Positions 8,195-16,840 of a DNA stretch of 64,000 nt are shown here, piece after piece; the first letter of the stretch is position 1, and every line of letters begins with the position of its first letter. The DNA comes from Alkalimarinus sediminis (GTDB taxonomy: Bacteria > Pseudomonadota > Gammaproteobacteria > Pseudomonadales > Oleiphilaceae): NCBI RefSeq assembly GCF_026427595.1, contig NZ_CP101527.1:691001-755000 (forward strand), given 5' to 3'. Made by a program: the position numbers and the translations under genes. Under the pieces are notes generated by a model. That model was not told the origin of the DNA, did no database searches, and was given only the letters and a program-made list of their open reading frames with translations.

Positions 8195-8926
8195 TTAAAA
8201 GCAAGCCAACGTCTCATTCACAGCTTTAGCATAGAGAGTTCCAAATTGCTCTCGGTCTTTTTCATTAATCCCCACCACCCAGGCTTGAGCGGTCTGACCT
8301 GAAAATTGATAGTAGAGTTGCTGTTCGGGGTATGGCGAGCTGACACTGACTTGGTCGGCGAAATCCCATAGTCCCGGGTGTGCGTACTCGTTATCTTGAA
8401 CCTGATCCAGAATATTACGCTGGGTGGTTCTATCATGATAAACCAAAGCTGTTTGAGTTGAGTTTTCGATGAGTGAAAACCGATGAGAACCACAGTTATT
8501 GGGGAATTGATAATGACAGAATTGCAGTGGCTCTGAGTTTGGCTGATCCGCGGGCGTGAGAGGTTGTGCTGTGCAGTGTATTCGAATCGTTTGAATGATT
8601 TTTCTGATCGTTAAGTCATGACCATAACGGCGAGATAAGCGATTTGCGTTCGCTGAAGACTCAGTATAGCCATCTGCATCATATTGAAGCTGTTCAGGTG
8701 AGTCGTACTGATTTTTGGGAGGGTTAGATATATTGCCATTCTGAGGTTTTGTTAACCCAACAGCCCGATATTCAGCGTCATCAAACATCACGTTACTAGA
8801 ACATCCCGCGAGGCTAACAAGTATTGATGGAAAAAGTGACAACACGATACGTTTGACTGGTTTATTGCGATTGCAAAACGTACCGATAACTGAAAAGGGA
8901 GAATTAATTGGAAACGGGCGTAACAT
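8195..8926 (-). CDS. Hypothetical lipoprotein
   Basis: A 243-residue protein with a long N-terminal leader: a basic stretch NRNKPVKR, a hydrophobic segment and a lipobox LAGC at about residues 38-41, so it should be acylated and anchored in the envelope. The mature part has no family I recognise; it contains several cysteines (CTAQP, FCHYQ, NCGSH) that could form disulfides. The conserved-looking block is about residues 85-230. It is convergent with hcp and divergent from the OmpA-like gene. TssJ, the T6SS lipoprotein, is usually smaller and I see no resemblance strong enough to call it that. Confidence 0.6.
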   Translation of the reverse strand: MLRPFPINSPFSVIGTFCNRNKPVKRIVLSLFPSILVSLAGCSSNVMFDDAEYRAVGLTKPQNGNISNPPKNQYDSPEQLQYDADGYTESSANANRLSRRYGHDLTIRKIIQTIRIHCTAQPLTPADQPNSEPLQFCHYQFPNNCGSHRFSLIENSTQTALVYHDRTTQRNILDQVQDNEYAHPGLWDFADQVSVSSPYPEQQLYYQFSGQTAQAWVVGINEKDREQFGTLYAKAVNETLACF

Positions 8927-8955
8927 ACTGCAAATCCTTCGCTTAAAACTAACTA

Positions 8956-8975
8956 CCTCTTAATCCGTTAAGAGG
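8956..8975. promoter_or_regulatory. Perfect inverted repeat in a divergent promoter region
   Basis: CCTCTTAA and TTAAGAGG separated by TCCG lie in the 242-bp region between the minus-strand lipoprotein and the plus-strand OmpA-like gene, 30 bp from the lipoprotein start. It could be an operator shared by both genes or a leader hairpin. No clear -35/-10 pair was assigned in this spacer. Confidence 0.35.
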
Positions 8976-9168
8976 GCTGAGCGGCTATTCTATCAAATAG
9001 TCGCTCAACACAAAATCATAAAATTGTTACGAGGAAAGACGTCGCTTCGATACTTCTCATTGTGAAAAATTTATGTGGATAATGCGAGTGGTGGTATTAT
9101 GTCGCCGCCTTTAGTGGTTTAAACACGGATGAACTAACTTGGCGTTATGGATGCACACAAGGAACCCT

Positions 9169-10644
9169 ATGAATTTACTTATCAAATCAGTATTGTTTTT
9201 AACCCTATTCACCAGCACTGCTCATGCGAACGTCGCTGATCACCCATTACTAAGTAAGTATGAAAATGCTAGCGTAATGCGGTCAAGTTTTGTTGATTAT
9301 TCAACAATATCTATACCCATTGGTAAAATGGGTGAAAAAGATTCACCTCAAAATAATACACTGTCGTTGACTGGCGATATCACCAGACACACTTATAGCG
9401 TTGAACAAACCTCGTCATTAAAAGTGTTTAAGAATTATCATGACGCCCTCAGTCAGTCGGGATTTTCCTTTGTATACCAGTGTGAGCTAGCGAGTTGCGG
9501 TTCAGTGCAGCAATTGCATGAGCTTGCAGGCAAGGTTTCATTGCAAGAAACACTATATGACTATGATAAAAATCCATATTATATGGTGGTCAAAAGAACG
9601 GGTGACAAAGGGACTATCTATATTGCAATAATGGTCGTTTCAAATCTTACTAACACTTGGGTCTTTCAGAATGTTATTGAAGAAAAGGCGTTACAACTTG
9701 GGTTGGTGTCGGTTAATACTAAGTACCTGGCTCAACCGCCTAAAGTAATGCCCGTTAACCCCATTAGTGATATTGAAAGGGAAAAAGATCACAAACTAAT
9801 AAGCCGTTACCCTAATGCGGTTATACGTAATACCTCAAAAGTGGACTACTCAACACTGACTCTCCCTATTAGCTCGTTTTCTGGTAGTTCACCGTATCAA
9901 TATAAAAAGATATCAATAATCGGAGATGTTACTAAGCATAGTTATTCAATTGAAAATACATCCTCTTTAAAAGTGTTTAAGAATTATCAAAATGCGATTC
10001 AAAAAGCGGGCTTTAATAAGGCCTATCAATGTGAATTGTTAGGTTGTGGAACGGCTGATCATCTTGCCGTAATGGCTGAAGAGATATCTCTTGAATATTC
10101 AATTTATGACTATGAGCATGACCCCTATTATCTGGTTTATAAAAAATCGGCTGAAGACGGGGATGTTTATTTAGCTGTATTGATAATCTCGAATCGACAG
10201 CATACGTGGGTGTTACAAAGTATCGTAGAGGAAGAGGCACTCGAGTCAGACCTTGTAGAGGTGAATTCTGATCTGCTAAACCAGCAGTTAGAACAACGAG
10301 GGAAAGCACTCTTATATGGTGTGTACTTTGATACGAATAAGTCAATTGTAAAACCAGAGTCAAAGCCTTCAATGGACGCGGTTGCAGGCCTGCTAAATAC
10401 ACGCAAAGCGTTGTCACTCTACGTGGTGGGTCATACGGATGATTCAGGGTTGTTAAACCATAATACTCAATTATCAGAACAACGTGCTCAAGCGGTTGTT
10501 AAGCAGCTGGTCGAGAAATACAAAATAGAATCTTCAAGGCTTATCGCGGTAGGTGTAGGGCCTTACGCGCCAGAATCGACAAACATTTCTGATAAAGGGA
10601 AGAAGCTAAACCGTCGAGTTGAGTTGGTTCAACGGTTGCGATGA
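9169..10644 (+). CDS. OmpA-family outer-membrane protein with two tandem DUF4892-like domains
   Basis: A 491-residue envelope protein. The start ATG at 9169 follows AAGGA and gives a clean signal peptide ending ...FTSTAHA; an upstream TTG at 9139 has no such support. The mature protein carries two copies of the same ~180-residue module (about 25-200 and 207-375), starting HPLLSKYENA and HKLISRYPNA and sharing VDYSTISIPI/VDYSTLTLPI, SLKVFKNY and DPYYMV/DPYYLV. I match them from memory to DUF4892. The C-terminal OmpA peptidoglycan-binding domain (about 380-491) has FDTNKSIVKPES, VVGHTDDSG and NRRVEL. It probably anchors to peptidoglycan; the duplicated part is of unknown function. Confidence 0.8.
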   Translation: MNLLIKSVLFLTLFTSTAHANVADHPLLSKYENASVMRSSFVDYSTISIPIGKMGEKDSPQNNTLSLTGDITRHTYSVEQTSSLKVFKNYHDALSQSGFSFVYQCELASCGSVQQLHELAGKVSLQETLYDYDKNPYYMVVKRTGDKGTIYIAIMVVSNLTNTWVFQNVIEEKALQLGLVSVNTKYLAQPPKVMPVNPISDIEREKDHKLISRYPNAVIRNTSKVDYSTLTLPISSFSGSSPYQYKKISIIGDVTKHSYSIENTSSLKVFKNYQNAIQKAGFNKAYQCELLGCGTADHLAVMAEEISLEYSIYDYEHDPYYLVYKKSAEDGDVYLAVLIISNRQHTWVLQSIVEEEALESDLVEVNSDLLNQQLEQRGKALLYGVYFDTNKSIVKPESKPSMDAVAGLLNTRKALSLYVVGHTDDSGLLNHNTQLSEQRAQAVVKQLVEKYKIESSRLIAVGVGPYAPESTNISDKGKKLNRRVELVQRLR

Positions 10645-10738
10645 GATCGCTATGATTTGTTAGTTTTTTGATTGAATAATGAAGCACATCGCGCCTAGAG
10701 GACTTGGGCGTCAAAAATTTACCTATAAGGATTGTTAT

Positions 10739-11107
10739 ATGAATACCCACTGGAAACACCCAATCATTAGTCGTTGCATTTTGTTTGTTGGTCTTATTTC
10801 ATTGAGCTCGTTGACGTTAACTAGCATAGCAGGTCAAGACTTTGTCTATCATAAGGAAATTGGAGCTGCTTGCAGTGAATCAACAGTTCCGGCCGAAGTA
10901 TACAAACTAATGCCAGGAGTGTATGACTCTTTTCCAAAAGGCCCATGCCCATTCCTAAACTCTAAAAGAAAAGAAAAATTTGGGGGGTGTAAAGCTTTGT
11001 CGGGCGAGGATGTCGTTTGGTTTTACGACATGGCTGAGTTTCAGGGTGTAAATGATAAGGCTGAAGTTAAAGCGGGTTGTGCTGATTGGGTGCCTGTGGA
11101 TAGCTAA
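10739..11107 (+). CDS. Small secreted protein, unknown function
   Basis: A 122-residue protein. The ATG at 10739 has TAAGGA 6 nt upstream and a signal-peptide-like N-terminus (basic start, then ILFVGLISLSSLTLTSIA and a likely cut near AGQ). The mature part of about 90 residues has four cysteines (AACSES, GPCPF, GGCKA, AGCADW), suggesting two disulfides in the periplasm. It lies 94 bp after the OmpA-like gene and 92 bp before the large lipoprotein gene, all in the same direction. I do not recognise the family. Confidence 0.55.
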   Translation: MNTHWKHPIISRCILFVGLISLSSLTLTSIAGQDFVYHKEIGAACSESTVPAEVYKLMPGVYDSFPKGPCPFLNSKRKEKFGGCKALSGEDVVWFYDMAEFQGVNDKAEVKAGCADWVPVDS

Positions 11108-11199
11108 TAAATAATTAAATACCCGTCATAGGGTCTATTGCTGCAGTAGATCAGCCAAACAAGGAATGGCTGACCTGTTTATTGTTAAAAGGATTTAAA

Positions 11200-12918
11200 A
11201 TGAAAAAAAAGTACAGCGCAATACTCTTTTCCTGTCTCGCTTTAAGCGCTTGTGGCGGTGGAGGCAGTTCAGATACGTCATCAACCACGGCAAATCTATT
11301 ACAGAATACGTCGCTCGAGACAACTCCTAACGGTTACATTTCTGGTCGAGTAACTAACTATGATTCCGGTGCAGGACTCCAGAACATTCAGGTGTCTGCA
11401 GGTGAGCACACGACTATTACTGATGCAGATGGCCGTTACTCTCTATCAGGTACTCCGCCAGCAGACAGATTACTGGTCAACTTTGAAGGGGCGGGCTTTG
11501 CAGAGCATGCTGACGTCATCTACCTTGATACGCTGCCGGAAAATAATATTTTTAATGTGAGCATGTTACCCGTTGATTTAACTGTCCGCTTTGACTCGAG
11601 TCTGCAGCAGACGCTCTCTGATGACAACTCATCTGCTCGTGTAAGTTTGCCCGCAGGAGGTTTGGTAAAAGCTGATGGAAGTACTCCTGATGGTGAAGTT
11701 ACGCTTAATCTTACGGTAATAGACCCTTCACGAGATATTAACCTAATGCCGGGTGAAATGGTTGATGCTAATGCTGGGGCAACGACCGAACCTGCATTAA
11801 TAGAAAGCTTTGGCGCTATTACGGTGACATTTGAAGACAGTGAAGGAAATGCTTTAAACCTAAAAGAAGGCGCGATTTCTACCATTCGTATTCCGTTATC
11901 TGATAAGTCAGGAAATCCGCCATTAACCATTCCTTTGTATTACTACAATAAAACGACTGGGTTTTGGGTTTCGGAGGGTTCTGCTGTATTGGTGAACGGA
12001 GCCTATTACGAAGGCGAGGTGAGTCACTTCTCTACATGGAATGCTGATGATTTGTTTGAGCAGATACTAATAAGTGGTTGTGTAGAAGATGTTAAAGGTA
12101 ACCGATTATCGAATATAAACGTTATTGCCAACGGAGTTGACTATTCTGGGTCTGCTAATACGGTTACAGATACACAGGGTAATTTCTCTGTAGCGGCAAA
12201 AGCAAACGCATCGGTGACTGTATTTGGGTTTCAATTAGGGGTGCAAACCAGCAGCCTTAATACAACGACTAGCACAACTGATGAGCAGTTAGGTCAGTGT
12301 TTGGTGAGTTCGGGGGGAGGGATTACCGTTAAGATGAGTTGGGCAACCCCTGCTACACGCACTTATGGGACATTTGCAACTCCCAATGACGACGATGAAT
12401 ACCTCTCTTCTGACTTAATTGGCCCTAAATTTAAAGAAAGTGGAGTGTACTGGGATCTTATGGTTTCTCTTGTCGGAAGTTTGCTAGAGTTTCCCTTTAT
12501 GGATATATTCTTATCTGATCCTTTTCATGAAACAGTCTCTTCTGGTGAAGAGCTTCTAGTTATTGTCCAATTTCCTATGCCAGGGACATATCGTTATATT
12601 GTAAAAAATGAATTAAGTGAGTATTTTCCTGGTATACCCGGTGAATATAGTGCGGGCTTTATACCTAGAGCAAGACGAATATCAGATTCTCGGGTAGAAC
12701 TAAATATCAATGGCAATATAACCGTGTTTCTCCCGCCCCCGGGTGAAGGTGGTGAAAATGTTGATTGGAGTACGTACCCTCCTGGAACAGAGGCACCTAA
12801 TATCGCTTGGGAAGTGTTTGAGTTTGTAGTGGCTAATGACGGTAGCTTTACGGTGGTACCACTCAATAATTGGCTTCCGCAAACAGAGTGGAATGGCCAA
12901 GCCCCGCCAGCCTCATAG
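11200..12918 (+). CDS. Large lipoprotein with two carboxypeptidase-regulatory-like domains
   Basis: A 572-residue protein. The ATG at 11200 (RBS AAGGAT) gives MKKKYSAILFSCLALSAC, a lipoprotein signal with lipobox LSAC followed by GGGGSSDTSS. Residues about 45-115 resemble a CarboxypepD_reg-like beta-sandwich (ISGRVTNYDSGAGLQNIQVS, DADGRYSLSG). A ZU5-like segment with SARVSLPAGGLV follows at about 140-280, and a second regulatory-like domain (SGCVEDVKGNRLSNINV, DTQGNFSVAA) at about 290-360. The last 200 residues match nothing I know. Likely an extracytoplasmic surface or periplasmic protein. Confidence 0.65.
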   Translation: MKKKYSAILFSCLALSACGGGGSSDTSSTTANLLQNTSLETTPNGYISGRVTNYDSGAGLQNIQVSAGEHTTITDADGRYSLSGTPPADRLLVNFEGAGFAEHADVIYLDTLPENNIFNVSMLPVDLTVRFDSSLQQTLSDDNSSARVSLPAGGLVKADGSTPDGEVTLNLTVIDPSRDINLMPGEMVDANAGATTEPALIESFGAITVTFEDSEGNALNLKEGAISTIRIPLSDKSGNPPLTIPLYYYNKTTGFWVSEGSAVLVNGAYYEGEVSHFSTWNADDLFEQILISGCVEDVKGNRLSNINVIANGVDYSGSANTVTDTQGNFSVAAKANASVTVFGFQLGVQTSSLNTTTSTTDEQLGQCLVSSGGGITVKMSWATPATRTYGTFATPNDDDEYLSSDLIGPKFKESGVYWDLMVSLVGSLLEFPFMDIFLSDPFHETVSSGEELLVIVQFPMPGTYRYIVKNELSEYFPGIPGEYSAGFIPRARRISDSRVELNINGNITVFLPPPGEGGENVDWSTYPPGTEAPNIAWEVFEFVVANDGSFTVVPLNNWLPQTEWNGQAPPAS

Positions 12919-12965
12919 TTCTAATGTGAACGATAAAACGTATTAATTAACGTTAAAAAGACTAT

Positions 12966-13000
12966 ATCTGTGGATATGAAATAACATATCCACAGATTTT
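12966..13000. terminator. Terminator between convergent genes
   Basis: A perfect 13-bp stem (12966-12978 / 12985-12997) with loop AAATAA is followed on the plus strand by TTT and an AT-rich tail. It sits between the end of the plus-strand lipoprotein gene and the end of the minus-strand LolA-like gene, so it may serve both, though the minus-strand T-run is displaced. Confidence 0.7.
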
Positions 13001-13042
13001 ATAGCTAATGTGACAAGTACAACAGTTTTTTACCCGTTTAAT

Positions 13043-13831
13043 TTATCTCGCTCGCTTCAAACTGTTTTTCGTAAAGTCGTTATCTTCTAAACCCGTTTGA
13101 AACTGGTAGTTTTCCCATGTGAGTGTGGTACTTTTTTGGGTCTGGTGGTTCACCATCAGATTCTCAAGTGGGCGCCAGTATTTATCTAGGTACTGTTGAT
13201 AGTTTGAGGCAGTAAAGGTTTTTAATAGGGACTCTTTGCGGTCGTAGTATTCAACTTTTTGTACTCGGTATTCTGTTTGGTCAATCCATGAGATTTGTTT
13301 GGTGTAGCCAGAGTTTTCATCTTTTGGAAAGCGCTCTACTACAAAGCAGGTTAGCTCTCCGCAAGCGTCATCTTTAATATATTTATAGTCATATTTTTCA
13401 ACTTCTTGTGAACTCATATCTTCGAATGCAAATTCACTCCCCATAAACGGGCCAGACTTGTTACGTGATGCGATTCGTTTAACGCGCTTAAGTGCAGGTA
13501 AATAAAGCCATTGGTCGTCTGACTCTACTTTATGGGTGAAGGTTAGTAGTGCTGTGCCACGAACGTCTTTTGGCTCGTCAAATATGGTGAGGCTTTTATC
13601 GCCGTCGTCTTGTCCTTCTAACGACTTAACTCGTAATGTTCGGATGCTTTCATCACCTCGTTTATTACGCAGTACCATGGTCATATCTGCGGAGGAGTCT
13701 TTCCAACCTTGGTTTCGTTTATCCGCTTCTACCGCGATAGCGTGGCCTTTCTCTTCGGGTGTTTCCGCAAATGCGGTAACGGGAGCAATGAGTGCTGCGC
13801 CGATAAGCAGTGATGATAAAGTGTTTTTCAT
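13043..13831 (-). CDS. Outer-membrane lipoprotein-sorting protein family (LolA-like) periplasmic protein
   Basis: A 262-residue exported protein with signal peptide MKNTLSSLLIGAALIAPVTAFA. The mature sequence (WKDSSADMTMVLRNKRGDE, LLTFTHKVESDDQWLYLPALKRVKRI, FMGSEFAFEDM, DQTEYRVQKVEYYDRKESLLKT) is the LolA-like fold family usually encoded beside MMPL/RND exporters, where it is thought to shuttle a hydrophobic cargo across the periplasm. It follows the transporter gene by 13 bp, so the two are an operon. The true LolA/LolB set would be elsewhere; the cargo here is unknown. Confidence 0.8.
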   Translation of the reverse strand: MKNTLSSLLIGAALIAPVTAFAETPEEKGHAIAVEADKRNQGWKDSSADMTMVLRNKRGDESIRTLRVKSLEGQDDGDKSLTIFDEPKDVRGTALLTFTHKVESDDQWLYLPALKRVKRIASRNKSGPFMGSEFAFEDMSSQEVEKYDYKYIKDDACGELTCFVVERFPKDENSGYTKQISWIDQTEYRVQKVEYYDRKESLLKTFTASNYQQYLDKYWRPLENLMVNHQTQKSTTLTWENYQFQTGLEDNDFTKNSLKRAR

Positions 13832-13844
13832 TTAGTTGTTCTCC

Positions 13845-16256
13845 TTAAGCACGCTCTTTTATGAGTGGCGTTGTGGTAGCGTCTTCGATTTTCTTATTGG
13901 TTAATGGTTCTATATCTTGTTGTTTTGTAGTTCCGTCTCTGCCCAGATACCCTTTGCTATTTAAAAACAGAAGAAGAGGCGGGAGAAAGAAGAAATCGAC
14001 CAGTAATGCGACAACAATAGTAACGGCAGTCAATAACCCCATTTCTGAATTAAGTCCGAAATCGGATAATGCTAATACAGAGAAGTTTGCAAATAGAATG
14101 ATGGTCGTAACAAACAGCGCTACTCCAACTGTGCTGAAAGCATACCTGATTGCATCTTCAGTACTCAACCCGGATTCCCGTTTTGCACGCAGAAACTTGC
14201 TTAAAAAGTGCACTGAGTAATCTACTACGATGCCCAAAGTCATTCCTGCGACGACAGACAACCCAAGGCCAACACGGCCGACAAACATTCCCCATAATCC
14301 AAAGGCGACCACGGCGGGTAATAAATTAGGTAGCAAGCTAATTAACCCGTAACGGAACGAACGCAGGCTAATGGCCAGCATAGCGGATATAAGCAATAAC
14401 GCTAAAAACGTACCCTCGAGCATGGTTCTAACGTTGCGGTAGCCGATATGTGCGAACATGACATCACTACTTGAGCCTTCACCGATGGTAAGGTTTTTAG
14501 TGTTTTGTTGCAGCCATTGATTGGCTCTAGTTTGTAGTGACAGAAGCTGATTGGTGGATAGGTTTTTAACGGTTACCGTAAGGCGCGTGGCAGACTTATC
14601 AACGTTAATTTGATTGTTAAGATCTAAACCAAAGGGTAGAGACATCTCATAAAGCAAAAGGTATTGGGCGGCTAATTCACGGCTATCGGGTAGCGAATAC
14701 CATTCAGGGTCATCTCCATGCATATTTTTGTTGAGTCGTTTTATAACATCGGTAAACGTATTAACGTGAATGACCTCAGGTTGCTGTCTGAACCAATCGG
14801 TTATGCTGTCTAGCTGTGCTAAATAGGCAGGCTCACTGATGCCACCCACTTCACCGGACTCAATAGAGTAGGAGATGTTATTTAAACCAGTCAGGTTAGT
14901 TCGCGTAAAGTCACTTGCCTGTCGTTGAGGCATACTTTCATCAAAGTACTCAGACCAAATATCATTAAGCTCATTAGAAGGCAAAAATGCTCCGCAGCCT
15001 AGAATAGTGACAATACTGATTACCAGTACTTTTCTATAATGCTTGATTAATGTTTCGGCTAATTGGCTAATCCACCCTACATTTTCTTCGGGTACCTTTT
15101 TCACTTTAACCGGCAAAATCATCATTAGAGCAGGCAGCAGTGTTATTGAGAATATCCATGCGCCAAAAACACCGACTGCTACGATATTTCCTAAGTCTCT
15201 AAAGGGCGGCGCGTCACTAAAGTTGAGAGATAGGAACCCTACGAGTGTGGTGATGCTGGTTAGAAAAACTGGTTGATGGTTAATGCGCAGACTCTCACGC
15301 ATAGCAGTTTTTTTATCTTCCCCTTGCCGCATGTGGTGGAAGAATGTCACCAGAATATGAATGCTATCAGCAATCGCAAGCGTCAATATCATGGTAGGAG
15401 CATTGGCGGCAGGTGGCGACATATGGATGCCCGCCCAAATGGCGATGCCTTCTGCAAATAGAATAGAGGTAACAATAACGGCCAGTGTTGCTAAGGTGCC
15501 GCTTACCATGGTGATTAAGCTGCCGCTGGCTGCAAACATATAGGCAGAGATGCAGAGCATTGCGATTAAAAATGCCAACGGTACGATATGGGATAAATCA
15601 AACAAACTGGCTTCTTTAAATGCATAATTATTAACAACACGGCCTGTCAGGTGGATATCGACGTCAGGGTATTTAGCTTCAAACTCCTGCTTCAATGAGC
15701 GTGCGGCCTCAATAACAATAGGTAGTTGCTTAGTGTTGTTTACCCCTGGAATTTCGACAGTCACATTAACAGCGGTAACCCGGCTATCTTCTGCAATGAG
15801 TCGTTTAACTAATGAAGGTTCCGCCAGAGATACTTGTTGCGCATGGTTAAGTTCGTCGCTAGTTCGTTGGGTTGCATCACGGACAAGGTCTTCAACGATT
15901 AGGTCATCATCTTCGGCTTCGGTATGTTGATAGTTGGTTATGGAATCTACCCGTTGCGAGTGAGGTAACTTCCATGCTTGCTGGGTGAGCTCTTCTACTA
16001 ACGACAATGTAGAGGGTGAAAAAGCGTTGCCATCTTTTGGCGCAACTACAAACATAACACTATCGTTTTTGGTGTAGTTGCCTTGTAATTCCTCGAAGGC
16101 TTTCAATTGAGGGTTATCTTCGCTGAAAAATATTCGGTAGTCTGAATCGAATTTGATATTAGGTAGATTTGTCGCTGTAATTCCGATAATTACCAATACG
16201 AGTAGGGTTGTGATGATGAAGTGATTGAGAATCCAGTTGTTAAATTTATCTATCAT
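13845..16256 (-). CDS. MMPL/RND-family transporter
   Basis: An inner-membrane protein of 803 residues with the duplicated RND architecture: helix 1 near the N-terminus, a large periplasmic loop (about 40-220), a helix bundle, a second periplasmic loop and a second bundle ending in a hydrophilic tail. The family segments NAPTMILTLAIADSIHILVTF and VVAGMTLGIVVDYSVHFLSKF each carry the membrane-embedded Asp of proton-driven exporters. The ATG at 16256 is preferred over a TTG at 16268. This subfamily often exports lipids or hydrophobic molecules; the partner LolA-like gene downstream supports that. The substrate cannot be read from the sequence. Confidence 0.85.
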   Translation of the reverse strand: MIDKFNNWILNHFIITTLLVLVIIGITATNLPNIKFDSDYRIFFSEDNPQLKAFEELQGNYTKNDSVMFVVAPKDGNAFSPSTLSLVEELTQQAWKLPHSQRVDSITNYQHTEAEDDDLIVEDLVRDATQRTSDELNHAQQVSLAEPSLVKRLIAEDSRVTAVNVTVEIPGVNNTKQLPIVIEAARSLKQEFEAKYPDVDIHLTGRVVNNYAFKEASLFDLSHIVPLAFLIAMLCISAYMFAASGSLITMVSGTLATLAVIVTSILFAEGIAIWAGIHMSPPAANAPTMILTLAIADSIHILVTFFHHMRQGEDKKTAMRESLRINHQPVFLTSITTLVGFLSLNFSDAPPFRDLGNIVAVGVFGAWIFSITLLPALMMILPVKVKKVPEENVGWISQLAETLIKHYRKVLVISIVTILGCGAFLPSNELNDIWSEYFDESMPQRQASDFTRTNLTGLNNISYSIESGEVGGISEPAYLAQLDSITDWFRQQPEVIHVNTFTDVIKRLNKNMHGDDPEWYSLPDSRELAAQYLLLYEMSLPFGLDLNNQINVDKSATRLTVTVKNLSTNQLLSLQTRANQWLQQNTKNLTIGEGSSSDVMFAHIGYRNVRTMLEGTFLALLLISAMLAISLRSFRYGLISLLPNLLPAVVAFGLWGMFVGRVGLGLSVVAGMTLGIVVDYSVHFLSKFLRAKRESGLSTEDAIRYAFSTVGVALFVTTIILFANFSVLALSDFGLNSEMGLLTAVTIVVALLVDFFFLPPLLLFLNSKGYLGRDGTTKQQDIEPLTNKKIEDATTTPLIKERA

Positions 16257-16500
16257 TTGCTTGTCCAAGTGACGACTACGTATAAGCGTGAAAAGACTAA
16301 TTGACCGAAGGTCATAATGCTAGACTAAACTGATACTGGGGTAGTTTGCAAACAGATATTGTTTTATATCAGTGAAATAGTGATCTTCTCGCTATCTTGT
16401 TATTCATTTATTCAAGAGTGGAAAAAACAAAAAAAGCTAGAAGATACAACGGGTGTGTCGCTTACGAAGGGTAGATGGGGGTTGTACAAGCTGCTAAATA

Positions 16501-16528
16501 TGGACTCCCGCCTTCGCGGGAATGACGG
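16501..16528. repeat. REP-like palindromic element
   Basis: The sequence TGGACTCCCGCCTTCGCG continuing to GGAATGACGG is the widespread bacterial dispersed repeat with core stem CCCGC-CTTC-GCGGG. It lies in a non-coding stretch between two minus-strand genes. A single copy was noticed in this window. Confidence 0.7.
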
Positions 16529-16576
16529 TGGAGCGGAAGCATTGGGCGACACAAGTAAACATGTGTGGCTTAGAAT

Positions 16577-16655
16577 TATAGGGTGCGCCTGCGCACCGAA
16601 TGGTCCCAGCTAGAAATTGTTCCAAGCTTTCAATGGTGCGCAAGCGCACCCTATA
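16577..16655. repeat. Inverted pair of palindromic GGTGCGC repeats (MITE- or REP-like)
   Basis: Two 21-bp arms, 16577-16597 and 16635-16655, are reverse complements of each other except for one base, separated by 37 bp. Each arm also contains its own palindrome GGTGCGC-NN-GCGCACC. The whole can fold as a long cruciform or two hairpins. Such paired elements are typical of dispersed non-autonomous repeats (REP doublets/BIMEs). Confidence 0.65.
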
Positions 16656-16840
16656 TCGTCAACTACTAAAATGTAAATGTCTGTTTTGTGGTCATATATA
16701 TCGTTTTTACTATTAACGGTGGCGCGACAGCAATGGGCGATTAGATTTCACTCAGCTAGACCTAATAGACGTCTAAACTTATAAAGAAGCTAGAATAGTA
16801 GTTAACTACGTTATTACTCACGTACAAGTGCCTGATGTAA

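Larger units (their letters stand above)
16269..16840. other. Long non-coding stretch
   Basis: About 570 bp without a supported gene between the MMPL gene start and the GspE-like gene end. It holds the REP-like element at 16501-16528 and the inverted palindrome pair at 16577-16655. The remainder is AT-rich and includes the promoter side of the MMPL operon, in which I could not assign convincing -35/-10 boxes. An 84-codon frame on the plus strand here is an artefact of the repeat. Confidence 0.6.

Noticed and set aside
9139-9168. TTG start for the OmpA-like protein
   Set aside because: ATG 9169 has AAGGA and begins a proper signal peptide.
16359-16613. 84-codon open frame on the plus strand
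   Set aside because: Its middle (MDSRLRGNDGG) is the usual translation of the REP-like element TGGACTCCCGCC..., and the rest has no RBS or family resemblance.
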